A stretch of 64,000 nucleotides of DNA from positions 187,001-251,000 of the forward strand of contig NC_058338.1 of NCBI RefSeq assembly GCF_905475395.1, read 5' to 3'. This document shows, piece by piece, positions 12,249 through 26,200 of the stretch. Both the position numbers and the translations under genes were made by a program. The notes beneath the pieces were generated by a model. That model had not been told where the DNA came from, did not search any database, and saw only the letters and a list, made by a program, of their open reading frames with translations. This DNA comes from Chrysoperla carnea (lineage: Eukaryota; Arthropoda; Insecta; Neuroptera; Chrysopidae). The stretch's first letter is position 1, and each line of letters begins with the position of its first letter.

Positions 12249-15200
12249 ATGGTTTTAAGTACAGAATGGTCACAAGTAGAAGTGATTGATTTAGTAAATG
12301 ATGGTAGTGGTTTAGGTTTTGGTATTGTTGGTGGACGTAGTACAGGTGTTGTAATTAAATCAATACTACCTGGTGGTATAGCAGATCGTGATGGACGTTT
12401 ACAATCTGGTGATCATATCTTACAAATCAATGATGTACAAACTCGAGGTCTAGCTAGTGAACATGTTGCAACGATCTTACGTCAATGTTCAACATTAGAA
12501 CCAGTACGAATGGTTGTGGCACGTTCTGTTGATTCTACACAATGTACAGCACTAGGAAGTGATGCACCCATTGTACCAACTAAAACATTAACAGATCCAG
12601 ATGAATTAGAAACGTTATTATTACAAAATGGTGGTTATCCAACTGATATTATTAGTCAAAGTCAAAGTGATGGTGATGGTGATGTTGAAGCATCATCTGC
12701 TGCTGCTGCTGCTCTATCACTTAGAAGTGAACAACATCAAACTAAAATAATAGATGCATCATATCATCCACCAATTGTTTTAACTAATAATAATTACAAC
12801 TTAGAATATCACAATCAGAACCAAGAAGATGATGAAGAAGTAAATGATTCAGTTAGTAGATTGTTAAGTAGTGACAACAACAGCTGCTGCAGTAGTGACT
12901 CACCAGAATCACAAACAATTCATGTACATTTAGAGAAGAACTCGTATGGTTTAGGTATCACTGTAGCTGGTTATGTTTGGGAACGTGAAGATTTATCTGG
13001 TATCTTTGTTAAAGGTATGTTCTAACTCTTATTATTATTAAATTATTAATTATCGATTAACATTTTAAATTGATTGGTTTTAATGTCTTTTGATCTAGGT
13101 ATCAGTGAAGGAAGTGCAGCTCATTTAACTGGTCAAATACATTTAAATGATCGTATTGTTGAAGTTGATGGACGATCGTTACGTGGCGTTACCAATCATG
13201 AAGCTGTTGAAATGTTACGACAAACAAATGTTACTGTTGACTTGGTCTTAGAACGTTATCTACGTGGACCACGTTATGAACATTTATTAAATGCATTACA
13301 AGCAGATGCCCCAGGTGCACCAGGTAGTACTAATAATCATATTAGTCCACCATCACCATCAGTCACTACATTATCTTGGTTTCCTGCTGACGATAACGAT
13401 ACAACAGACAACATTATCATTGAACCTGAACCAGAATCACATACAACCATTGATTCATTGACAGATGCATTCATTGATCATGATCATGCATTCACTGATC
13501 GTGATCGTGATCCAGACACTGTAGAAGTATTTGTAGATCCACACTTTGAATCTGGTTCAATAACACCAGATCTAGACATGGTTGTACAGAAACGTTGGAG
13601 TAGTTTATTGGATGATGAGAATACAGAGATTGTGGTTGCACAGCTACGTAAACTACGTGGTCTTGGTATTAGTCTAGAAGGCACTGTTGAAGTTGAAGAT
13701 GGTATTGAGTTACGACCACGTCATTTTATACGTTCTATTCTACCAGAAGGACCTGTTGGACGTAATGGTAAACTGAATACAGGTGATGAACTATTAGAAG
13801 TGAATGGACAAAAGTTATTAGGTAATTTATTTTTATTTAAATTTTATTACAATTCAACTAAATTCAAAAATTAAATTTCTCATAATTGTTTATTCGAGTG
13901 TCAACACTTCGTATAAACATTGAACTTAACCCTCTTTTTTTAAAAGGGTAGTTGGGGATGTTAATCTGTTTTTTATAAATTATAAAAAAACCATGCATCA
14001 AATAAAATAAACAAATTCAATTAAAAGTTGTAGCTGAAGTATTTGTACCCTTGTTTATTTGATATATAGTTGATTTTTGTAAGTTGTAAAAAAGTGTTTA
14101 AAACCACCCAACTACCCCTTAAAAAAGAGGGCTAGGTATAGCATTAATTATTTATTTATTAGTATTACCATATTTGATATTTAATTGTATATAATTTGAT
14201 TAGACTAATAATAATTAATTAATAAAAGTATTTATAATAAATAGGTCGTAATCATGTGGACGTGGTGAAGATTTTAAAAGAACTACCTGAAACAGTTCGT
14301 ATTGTATGTGCACGTCAATCAGAAGGACGTGGTGGTGGTGGTAGTGGTGGTGGTGGTATGTACAATAGATGTAGAATCATTAATACTGCACAAGATCGTG
14401 AAGGGTTTGCAGCACGTAACTTATTAAGTGGAAGTTTACGAACATTATTAAATCATGATGATGATGATGATGTAGATATTGTACCAGATGTACCACCACC
14501 ACCACCACCACCACCAGCAGCAGCACCAAGTGTACCAACAGATGGTATAGATGAAGATCATGAACAACAAGAATCATTAAATAATACATCAAGTACTGCA
14601 ACATTAGCTGATGTTAGTGCTGTTGTAGATGATGTAGATGTAGATGTAGATGTAGAACTAGAAAGTACTAATGGTACTGGTTATGATGATGACTTGAACA
14701 ATGATAGTAATGTTTTAATTCATGTCAATGATAATGATAATGATAATGATAATGATGTTATTGATTTAAATCAACATGAACAACATGAATCAATTGTAAA
14801 GAATGAATCTATAAATGAGAATGAATTAAATGATTTAATTGAATCTAAATGTAATTCATCATTAATTGAATCAACAAAATTAAATTTAAATTTAGATTTA
14901 AATAATATTTATCAAAATGATCAAAACGATGATAAAATATTAAATAATAAAAATGAAAATGAATTAAATAAAGAAATAGAAACAATCAATGAAGAAATAA
15001 AAGAATTAATAAATAATGAAGTAGAAGAAGAAGAAGAAGAAGAAGCAATAAAGAATCAAACAAATGGATTAGAACATGAAGAACATGAACAAGAACATTG
15101 TACACCACCAAAATTAACTAAAATGATGATTGAACAAGAAGAAGTAACAGCACCAAGTGTATCTGTTGATGATGATGATGATAATGATAGTATTGTTACA

Positions 15201-15774
15201 TATTTAGCTATATGGAAACAAGAAATAGAATGGATAGAATTATTAAAAATAAATAATACAAAAGGTTTAGGTTTTAGTATATTAGATTATCAAGATCCAT
15301 TAGATCCATATGGTACAGTGATTGTTGTACGTAGTTTAATACCTGGTGGTTGTGCATCATTAAATGGTCGATTACATCCTGGTGATCGTTTAATGTATGT
15401 TAATGACATATCATTTAAGAATGTTACATTACAATATGCTGTACAAATATTAAAATCAATACAACCAGGACACACTGTACGTATTGGTTTTAGTAAACCA
15501 ATGCCATTATTAAAACAACATCATCAACATCAACATCAACATAAAACTACAACAACTACATCAGCTACATCAGCTACAGCTTCAACTACAGCTACAACTT
15601 CATTAAGTATTCAAGATAATTATTTTATTTGGTAAGTTTATTAAATTCAATATCATTTACATTTTTAATAATTGTTATTTTTAAATATAATGTTTATAAT
15701 AATTGTGATAAGATGATGTATTGTAAACAATTGAAAATATTTATTTGATTTTATTCTATTCTAGTCATTATTAG
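12249..15774 (+). CDS. Patj: Patj-like polarity scaffold, four PDZ domains
   Basis: Scaffold of the Crumbs complex at the apical membrane of epithelia. Exons: 12249-13014, 13099-13821, 14245-15631 and 15765-15774, in phase, 961 residues. PDZ1, residues about 7-95: '[20 protein letters not shown]' with '[20 protein letters not shown]'. PDZ2, about 220-320, crosses intron 1 ('[12 protein letters not shown]', '[17 protein letters not shown]'). PDZ3, about 440-530, crosses intron 2 ('[12 protein letters not shown]', '[19 protein letters not shown]'). A long acidic, Asn/Asp/Glu-rich linker follows. PDZ4, about 820-915: '[20 protein letters not shown]', '[20 protein letters not shown]'. The order and the 'LDYQDP' PDZ fit insect Patj rather than the many-PDZ MUPP1. 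The family has an N-terminal L27 domain; here an in-frame TAA lies two codons before the ATG and there is no acceptor between, so this transcript starts without it. The last coding exon adds only 'CHY' and a stop. Confidence 0.85.
13927..14134. mobile_element. Inverted-repeat MITE in Patj intron 2
   Basis: 'TTAACCCTCTTTTTTTAAAA' plus GGGTAGTTGGG at the left end is mirrored by 'CCCAACTACCCCTTAAAAAA' plus GAGGGCTAGG at the right end, about 210 bp in all. The inside 'CATCAAATAAAATAAACAAA' and 'CAATTAAAAGTTGTA' are shared with the larger element at 42641-43253 and the fragment at 60128-60255, so these are one family. Confidence 0.65.
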
Positions 15775-18413
15775 TTAATCAAAAATTATTTAATATTGTA
15801 TCAAACATCACATTACATGGATTATATTATTATTAACATCTTAATTATCAAACATAAATATTGATAAGACATCACATCTACAAACATGCTTCTAAGTAAT
15901 TCTTAATTAAAGTATCATAAGATTTAATTAATGATATTTAATTACAAATCTCTATCTGTGAATGTTCATAATTCAACTATTGTATGTATATTCTCAAAAG
16001 GGAGGGGTTTTGAACCTTTAAAACTCCTTCCTTGCGAACAGACCTGCTATAATGAATGATAACATATTTTAAAATAACAATTTAAAATGTAACATATTTT
16101 GATAATAATTATTAAGTTCCTTTACATTACATTACATGTAGTGATGATATTAATTATTATTATTATTATTATATATGTTGTGCTGTGCATTATTGATCAC
16201 TGCTTGTTGATCCATTGATCATTAATAATTACACAATACAAGAACTTGCATATATAATTATTAATTTAAATATTATTATAATATTTATTGATTTAATAAG
16301 AAATAGTAGATATAATGTAATTATCATTATATCCTTCCATATCATTCAAATGTAATGATGTGGGATAGGGTGGGATGAGTTAATGACTTTTAATAAAACT
16401 AAATAATTACAATTACAATTAATTTATAAATAAATTAATTGATTTATTTATAATTATAATTTATTTTACATTCACATTTAATTATATTATTATTATTTAA
16501 TTAATATTATTTATTATTATTTATATTCTTTTTTAATAATTAAAAATAAAAGACCAATTAGTAAATAAATAATAATGTGATGTAGTTATCTGTAGTTATT
16601 TTATTGATAATAATTGATAAATGAGAATGTAAAGTAATAAAGAGTTATTTTATTTTAATATTAATTAATTAATTATCTAGTCTAATTCTGTTTATTTTTA
16701 ATTAATATTAATTGTGATATTATAAATTAATATTATTAAAACTATTATTTATCATGATGATATTTATTATAATGAATTAATTATTTTTATTTATTATTAA
16801 TGAATGATATTAATGATAATGATACGCTTTATTAAATTAATATAATAAATAATGTTAATGTTATATTTTCTAGTCAAACAATCAGTTTATTTATTTAATT
16901 ATATAATTCTAGTCATATGTTGTGATTATTGATTGCATTTATATAATTTTAGTTAGTAGTTCGTAGTTGTATAATAATCATTTAATAAATATATTAATTT
17001 ATTTATAAACGTTGTATGTATGATACTTTTATATATAAATTTAAATTAATTAAATTTATATATAAATAATAAATAAATATTATATAATTATAATTAGTAG
17101 CACAATTAAATAAATAAATAAATAATTATTATATTTATAAAATTAAATAAAATAAAACAATTCTAAATTAAAATAATAATATAATATAAAAATAAATCAC
17201 AAATAGATAATTATTTATTAATAAATAATAATAATACATATTAAAGTTTGATATATTTATTGATTTTTATTATATTATATTATACAAATTGAAACATAAT
17301 AATCAATGTTATACAATAATATAATAACTAATTATTTGTGAAGTTAAAGTTAAAGTTAAAGATGAGAACAAATGTATTGCATTTCAATTAAAATTGAATA
17401 TACAATGATTTGAATTAATTATGATTGATTATATTAGTATTTAAAACTTTATAATTACAGTTATCTTTATTTATAATTAATTACTTATCTGTTGTTATTA
17501 TAATATAAATATACATCACATTTGATTAGTTATTAATGTTAATCTAACACACACACACACACACACCTGTATGTATATTATTGTTATATTAATTATTATA
17601 ATCAATTATATATTAAATGTTATTAATTATATATATATTGTTATTTATTAATATTTTATTATATTTGATATGATTCTAAATACAATTAATAAAACAATAT
17701 ATTTTAATTTTAAATTATATTACATTATATTCACATACACACACACACACATATATAATTAAATAATGTTTTAATTCACTTAATAAACAAACAAACTTAA
17801 AAACATAAATATCAATATATTGTAGAAAGATTACAAATAATTAATTAAATTGATTCACTTATTATATTATATTTGTTATAAATTAAATTCTTTATATAAT
17901 AAGTATTAAAAATATAAAATAATATTTTTTATTAATATTTATAATTAAAATTAATTTATTTTTATGTAAAACAAAACAAACAAATAAATAAAAGATAATA
18001 ATTAATTAGTACTTACTACTTATCACTAGGTGATGGTGGTGATGCTTGCTTATCATTGATCTATATTTAGTATTTGTATGATGATCGATCTCTTTAGTAT
18101 TTATTTATTGACTTTGACAATCAATATAAAATCACTGTTACAGCAGCTTTGTAACATATCAAAACAAAACAAAACAAAACAATTTAATAAAAATTAAATA
18201 TATTTAATTAATTTATGACTTTTTATTTTTTATTCATTATCCATCCTTAGATCATTTATTTATTACTTGTATTTGTATTTGTACATGTTTAAAAGGCAGT
18301 ATTAAAACATTAAATATTCTTTATAAAATCAATGATTCAGATTCGAAAACTTACCAATATTTTATGTTGGTAAGTGTTGTATAAATCTAAGTGTACTACT
18401 ACTCACCTATCAT

Positions 18414-18676
18414 TATGTTCTCCTAATACAAATGTTATAAAATAAAAAAATCATCTAATATTGATTGGAACAACATTTTCCATTTTTTCGAATTTCTCGA
18501 AAAGTTTTCATCGATGTTAGAGGTTCAGGAAGAGGGGCTCAAAATTTTCGTCATTTTTGCCTTAATACCAACCGTTCTCGAGATATAGCTAATTTTTGAT
18601 TTTCGCATGTAAGTTGAAAAATACTAACTAATAGAACCATTAAAAATATTAAATTTGTACTAGGAGAACATAAACT
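18414..18676. mobile_element. Stand-alone copy of the 'TTCTCCTAATACAAAT' MITE
   Basis: Begins 'TATGTTCTCCTAATACAAAT' and ends 'AAATTTGTACTAGGAGAACA', a clear terminal inverted repeat about 260 bp apart. The inside contains 'CCAACCGTTCTCGAGATATA' and 'TTTTCATCGATGTTA', both also found in the array at 30337-32945. Confidence 0.7.
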
Positions 18677-19260
18677 GAACAAAATAGAAGTATGTCCAGC
18701 GCGAGCGTCAAATTGTAAAAAGGAGCAACAAATAACAAAAAAGTATTTTTATTCATAAGCTCATTTTTAATAAAATACATGATAAACAAACAATTAGCTG
18801 AATATGATTATTATCAATTATTCAAAAAAATTATTTGGAAATAAAAATTTTTTAAATTAAACTTAATTTGTTGCTTTACGTGGCCTTATTTAATCGTTCA
18901 AATTCAACGTCAAGCGTCATTATGAAAATATATCTTGTTTTGTCTTAAAAACCGTGAAAATCCAACAAAAAACAGAAAAATATCTAAATGTAAAGTAAGT
19001 ATGTAAGTACATAATAATATATCTATTTATAATCTACATGCTTGATAGTTATTTATTTGAATGCAATGCAATATAATTAATAATTAATAATTAATAATTA
19101 ATAATAATAATAATAATACTTCAATCCAAATCTATAATAAATAATAAATAAATAAATAAATGTAAATGTAACATTAAAAATAGATTGCGTCATTCAGTGT
19201 TGTGTAGAGTAGATATCTTTTGTGTATTGCAGTACAAGACGTATTATCATTTACTTTACA

Positions 19261-19268
19261 TGACGTCA
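19261..19268. promoter_or_regulatory. Perfect CRE (TGACGTCA) upstream of kayak
   Basis: The palindrome TGACGTCA lies about 0.97 kb before the first kayak ATG. CREB/ATF and some AP-1 dimers bind this site, and a CRE is a known element of vertebrate fos promoters. Whether it works here is inference. Confidence 0.4.
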
Positions 19269-20152
19269 AAGGATTTCCCTGAAATACTTAAATAAATGAA
19301 TGACTAATCAAATAATATATTTATTTAAATTAGGGTACAAGAGAAAAAACATACTACGTCATACAAACTGACACCACTGCACTGACACACTCATTTAACT
19401 CAAATCTTTATAATTATAAAACTTTTCAACTTAATGAAAATAAAATCAATTAATTTATATTTAAAATATATTTATTACCATTGTCAAGTAAAATACAAGC
19501 AAAAATCTGAAATGTCCGAAAAATATACGTGAAAATATTGAAGATTACATTCGCTTGGAATAAATATTTTAGAGTTTTTAAATCGTCTGACGTTTGTTAT
19601 AGCTTTTGGTTAGTTTTACACAAACACACCTTTTAGAAATTTTTAATTTCACTATATAGGAAGTTATTGTAATGGGTCTGATTTTCGAAATCGAAATTTT
19701 CAACATATCTTTACGTTTCAAGTACGTCCGTTGACATTTTTTTCGTTATCGATATTGCGCGAACGAAAACTAATATCGATTTGGTTCTTAAAAATCTTTG
19801 AATTTAAAGTTAATAAAAATAAATAAATATGATTGTGTATGTTTTGATCGTGTACCCTTCATATCATGAACAAACAAAACTAATACTTATAATAATAACA
19901 AAATAATAAAATAAGTAAGTAGATGGTGCCATCTATCTTACATTATGTAAAAACAAAGTGAATGTGATGACTCACTCATATCATGTTATGTTCAAGTTAA
20001 TACAAAAGATTATCAATTTGACTGTTCTTAGTTCTGTGGTGTGGTCTGGTCTGTTCTTTTATTTAGTTTAATTTATAAAAATTTATTAAAATAATAATAT
20101 TATTAAATAAATAAATAAATACTATCAAGTATTGTTTTGTGAATAATATTTT

Positions 20153-20185
20153 TATATAAAAGTAGTGATTGAAAGTGCAGTGATT
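20153..20185 (+). promoter_or_regulatory. Possible TATA core promoter of kayak isoform A
   Basis: TATATAAAAG at about 20153 is followed at about 27 bases by GTGCAGTGATT, which could hold the start site. The first ATG is 45 bases further on. In such AT-rich DNA a TATA match alone is weak. Confidence 0.35.
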
Positions 20186-20228
20186 AAGTACACTGAGTGG
20201 TACTAAGTAGACAAATAAAATATACAAA

Positions 20229-23200
20229 ATGAAGTTAGAATTACATGGTGATTTATCAAATCATTCAGATTATTCTTCAAATGATCAACATGATTCTAAT
20301 TTATCATCAAATCAAAATCAAAATCATTTTAATATATCATCACAATCACAATTAAATATTATTACAACAACATCAACAACATCAACATCTAATAATAATA
20401 ATAACAATATTAATAATATTGGTACAAGTTCTGTAAGTATTATCTTTCATTTTATTATTATTATTATTACAATTAGTTTAATAGGTATTCTAGTTGTTTA
20501 AATAAATACAATTAGTTTTAATAATTATAAAATACAAAGACAATAGATAAATATTATAAACATTAAAGTAACAAATTTAATTCTGTTTTATATTAATAAT
20601 CTATGTATTTATTTATTTATTCTTTGTTTGTTAATTCATGTTAAGTTGTATTTGTGTTACTATTACTGTTACTGTCACTGTCACACTATCACTGTTTATT
20701 GATTTGACAGTGACATGTCACATGTTTATTTATTGTAACTTTATGTATTAAAATATAAATATTATTTAAGTATTATTAATTAAATTTTTTATAATATAGG
20801 TAAGTAAGTAGTACTATAGTTATAGGTATCTATTTAACTTACCAAGTACCTATCTACTTATCTACCTATCTACAAACATAACTATTTATTTTGTATTTAT
20901 TTATTTAAAATGTTTATTAATTAATATAAAAGTTTATTTATTTAATTATATATTATATTATTAATATTTAAAATAATTAATAAATTAATAATATATATAA
21001 TTATATATAGATGGCATCACTATACAATATAACACAATATAATGCAATAAGTAGCAGCCATTTTAGTTTAATAATAATCATAATAATAATAATAATAATG
21101 ATGTCCAAGAACAAAAGTTTATGAATTTTTTAGAGTAAAAAATTATGAAAACCTTAAATGTTTTTATACAAAAAACAATTGAATATTTTAATGAGTTAAT
21201 TTAAATAAGCAACGAAATTTAATTTATTTTTTTAATTGTACACCCATATTTTGATACCATGTATATGTACCTAATATATATCCAAGTATACAAATTTTAA
21301 TGCCAAGATTGTAACTAGAGCTTAAAAATATTAATGTTATTAAAAAATTTTGGTATAGATGTTCATAAAATCACCTTTATAATTAAATTTATTCCGTTTA
21401 TCTGTCTGTGAACACCGATAACTCAAAAACGAAACGAGATATTTTTATAGCGTGCTCAGAACGTAAAGAGTAAGTTTGAGGTCGTAAATCGTAAATGAGC
21501 AACATAAATCAATTGGGGTAAACCGTTAGAATTAGAATAAAAAATTAAATGTATTCCTTTAGAAGGTATAAATAACTTTTGTTTGAAACATTTGTTCGTT
21601 AATAATCTTGTATTCTGACGACGACAGGGCAAAATTTGGTGTCTATTATTTTCAAGGCTATAAAAAGATATAGAGAGATGACAATTTGTTGATAGCTAGC
21701 TTCAACTAGTGACTCTTTTAAAAGATTTTTGAAAAAGAAAAGAAAAGGTTTTGATTATTTTTATTTTGTTTGAAAATTAATTTAATGGAGAGTGTTCTTA
21801 GCAATGTTCAAGTGCAAATTTAAAGTTCTATAATGGAGAGTGATTTTCAATATTTTTCAAATACTAGTTTTAGGTTCCGTAATGGAAAAATTTGTCGTGG
21901 TTTTTTTAAATTTTGTAAATTTTACTTGTTACATTCTTTTTTGTTTATTTTTTTTTATTATAAATATCAAATTGTGAGAGGGACGTGAATATCTTTTTAT
22001 CGATTACAAAAATTAAATAAAAATATAGAGAGCTACAATACAAGTAGCATTTAAATGTTGTGATATACTTAAAATTATAATTAATGAGTTTATTAAAAGT
22101 ATAGTACGATTACAAATGTGTAATATTGATTTAATTTAATGTAAGATGGTAGTGTTTGTTAATTTTGTAACACTCTGTATATGTATATGTATACAAGAAG
22201 TGTTAATAAAATAAAACAATAGATTGTAATGTAATGTAATTAAAAATAAAAGACCATAAATAGTAAAAACAATAAAATAAATAAATAAATAAATACAATT
22301 AACATAAAATAAAATAAAGTACTCAAACAAAGTAAAATATAAAAACTACTTATATTTAATTGAATTAATTAATTAAATAAATAATTAATATTATATATAA
22401 ATATATATATATAGGTATTTAAAACAATATTATTGTTTTAGTATTCTTTTAATTTTATAAATGATAACAACAACAACAACAAATAAATCAAATAATTATT
22501 ATATGTGTATTGTATTGTATTGTATTGTATTGTATTGTTTAAACAATAGCTTTGTTTATTATAACTATGTGGTGATATATTAACTATAATAATATATATA
22601 ATAGAAGACTAAATCTATAATATAAATATTAATATAAATATTATATTATAATACAAGTATGTATGTAATTTATTATTAATTAATTAATTAATTAATAGTT
22701 ATATAATTAAATACTTATGTGTGGCGTGGCGTGGCTTAGTTTAATAACTAATTTATTATTTTTAAACTTATATATCTTAAAAATTAATTATTAAAAATAT
22801 CGATTTCAATATATCTATCATTAAAATCTGAAAATATGCAAGAAAGTGATAACAAGATCTGAAATCAAAATTAAAATCAATTGATAAACATCAAAGATAT
22901 AATTAAAAAATAACTTTTGATATAAAATTAGTCATCTTTATGATACTCTACCGTTAAGTTATGACGTTACCGCTCACTTACTAATGAAACTCTCTTATTA
23001 TTTGTACATTTAAATTTAAATTCTTCATATTTTGATAGTTTTTGATGTTATTCAAATAATTGATTTCATATAATGTTTTAGCTTGATAACGAATGTTGAT
23101 TGTTGATGAAGCAATCAACAAATTATAAGACAAAGGCTAATTACTGTACACAGTTACAGTTACAGTCTATACAGTTTCTACAAATATGTTCAACACTTAC

Positions 23201-26200
23201 TTATTTTTAACCCCCGAACTAAAAGCAGGCTTGTTATAAATTTGATCGCTTTGTGTTTGTCTGTCTGTGAAATTGTAGCGCTTAAAAGTATGAACCGATT
23301 TTGATTTTGTTTTTTTGGTTCGTTTGAAAGATAATTTAATGGCGAGTGTTTTTAGCTATGTTTCAAGTGTAAGTTTAGGGTTCTGTACTTGCAATTATTA
23401 TGAATACATTTGTATAGCATCAGCATCATCATTAGCATCAGCACAACAAAAAAGCGTTTGTAAAACGCTCACATGTTCTATATCTTGTTAATTACGGAAA
23501 ATGTATATAATGGATATGAAAACTAAAGAGCACATGCGAGCGGACGGTTATGCTTTGTTATGCTGAATACAGCATACAGCATGATAGGACGTACAAGAAC
23601 TATAACGTCACAAACATGAACATGAATGTATAATGTATGTTGTATGTAATAACATTGTTGTTATTCTGGTGATGAAGATTTTATATAAATGTTGATTGGT
23701 GCCAAATAATGATTCTAAAAACAGATTCATGATATTATTTTGATGATGTTCATGTTAATGTAGGTGTGTTGTATGTGTATATAGATGTATAACTAACTAA
23801 AGCTAACTAAAAACATTTTTAAAGCTTTTTATTTTAAAAATAATTTATATTTATATATTTATACATTTATATTTTAGTTTTAGTTTAAGTTTAGTAACGC
23901 ACTTGAAATCATTCTAAACACAAATGTAACTGTAACTGTAACGTACTTACTACAACATTATGTTTAGAATGATTTAATTTTAATTTAATTTAATTTAATT
24001 ACGAACGCAACACAACGATACGAACGAAATTAATTAATTAATTAATATCGAATAATATTATTATTTAATGAATTTAATAATTATACAAATAATGGATCCA
24101 TATGAAATAGCTAATTTTATAACAAAAGAATTAAATATGTTACAACAACAACAACAACAACAAATTAATGTTAATATTTAATTTTAATATTTTATTAATT
24201 ATTAATTAATTATATATATATTATTTTTGTTATAGTTTATATCATTGGATGGTTTAAGTAGTGGTGTACCAACACAAACAACACCAACATTAACACCAAC
24301 AACATTAAGGAACATTGAACAAACATTTATTGAATTACAAAATAATGAATTACATGAAGAACAACATTTAAATCAAGCTGGTTTTGTACCACCAACAGTT
24401 GTATTAACAACAACAACAATAACATCAAATAATAACAATAATAACAATATTAATAATAATAGTTTTATTGTTGATAATACTTCTTGTGATTTAGATACAA
24501 CTGATACAATTAGTAATAAAAGTATGTGGACTACAAATAGTGATTCTAATTCAAATGATGATACAACTAATACAAGTATTATGATGATGAGACCAACACC
24601 ACCAATAACACCAAATAACAACACCACTAATAATAACACAGATGTTACTACTTCTAGTGGTGCTAAAACTAATAATACTAGACGTAATGGTGGTAGAAGA
24701 CCTAATAAAAATATTAATATGACACCAGAAGAAGAACAAAGACGTAACATGCGTAGAGAAAGAAATAAAATAGCTGCTGCTAGATGTAGAAAACGTAGAT
24801 TAGATCATACCAATGCTTTATTAGAGGTAAGAATAACAATTATTTATTTATTATTTATTGATTCTTAATCTCTTTTTTAAGATTACACATCATTTTATTG
24901 ATTTTATTGTTTAATTTCTATTAGGATTCATTTTAAAATCAACTAACTAAAATTCAATATCTTTTATTCTAATTTACTTTTAAATTCAAACTATTAGACG
25001 CTAGACAATCTAATCTATCAGTATTTTATCTTGTGTGACACAGTCCTTATCAAAATAAAGCTGTTTTGAAACTCACATGAGAATATTTAGAATGAAATTC
25101 AAAAAAAATGAAGTAAAACAAATGATCTGTAAAACAGTCAGTTGAAAACATTCAATCAATTATTAATCAATCATTTAATGACAGAAAATGGTAATAAATA
25201 GATACTCTTTCAGAACAAATACTTTCAGAAAAAATTTCTCATAAAAGTAGTAATTTTGAAAGAGTATCAATCAATCTATTACCATTTTCTGTCATTTAAT
25301 GTTTTCAAAATTTGGCGACTTTTTCAGAGATAATAATAAAATAATAAAACAAAAGAGGGATATCACAAGTGAATCCCTGGCACCTAGACTAAGAGTTCTC
25401 TACGCCCTCCTTGAAAACGACCTAACCTAAAGAGACTTCTTCGAGTATGATGCGCTAATAAAATCAGATGAAGCTAAAGAATTCTGTAGAGGCAACTTCT
25501 CTATTAGGATCTCTCTCCGGATAGATGGATCCAAGGTTTCGAACCCGAACATTCTAAATTTAACGCCAATACAAATAATATGTATGAATGTTTCATTGTC
25601 CTCCATACAGGCTCCACAAGTGGGATCATTTGAGATGTTCATGCTACTTTTAGCGTATAAATGACTATTAAATATTGGTTAATTTTAGAATTTGACAATA
25701 AAAAATCGATTTTATGACAGCCGAACCACTTTAAACTATTATAAAATAAATAAATATCAAATATTGATTTTATTTTGTAAAGAATGATGTGTTTTAATTG
25801 AAGTTAAATTTAATTGATAATAAAACTTAAAGTATTTATAATTAATAATTGAATTGAATTTAAATAGGAAACTGAAGGATTGGAACAAAAGAAGATGGCA
25901 TTACAAAATGAAATAGAAGAATTACAAGCAGCCAAAGAAGAATTACAATATGTATTAGAACGTCATCGTGCTAATTGTAGAATGCATCAATCATTTAATA
26001 ATATAACAGGAGGTGGAGGTGGAGGTGGAAGTGTTGGTAATGTTAATATTACAAATGTTGGTCATGGTAATAGTATTAGACCTGATACACCACCAGATAT
26101 AAAACCAATTGTTTATCATTTAATTGAATCAGCTGATGAATCTGTTATTAATTGTACAAATATAATGCAAACAACAACAGTAGCATCATCATTAAGAATT

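Larger units (their letters stand above)
15775..20228. other. Patj/kayak intergenic region
   Basis: About 4.4 kb of very AT-rich DNA. No coding sequence seen. It holds (CA)n tracts near 17550 and 17740, one MITE (18414-18676), runs of TTAATAATTAATAA near 19080, a perfect CRE (19261-19268) and a likely core promoter just before kayak (20153-20185). Confidence 0.5.
20433..24091. other. kayak intron 1 / upstream region of isoform B
   Basis: No coding sequence seen. AT-rich with two copies of the 'GGGTTCCGTA' repeat family (21780-21935 and 23210-23395), a (TGTAT)n tract and near-tandem TTTAATTTAATTTAATT just before isoform B. The promoter of isoform B should lie at its right end; none was recognised. 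Confidence 0.5.
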
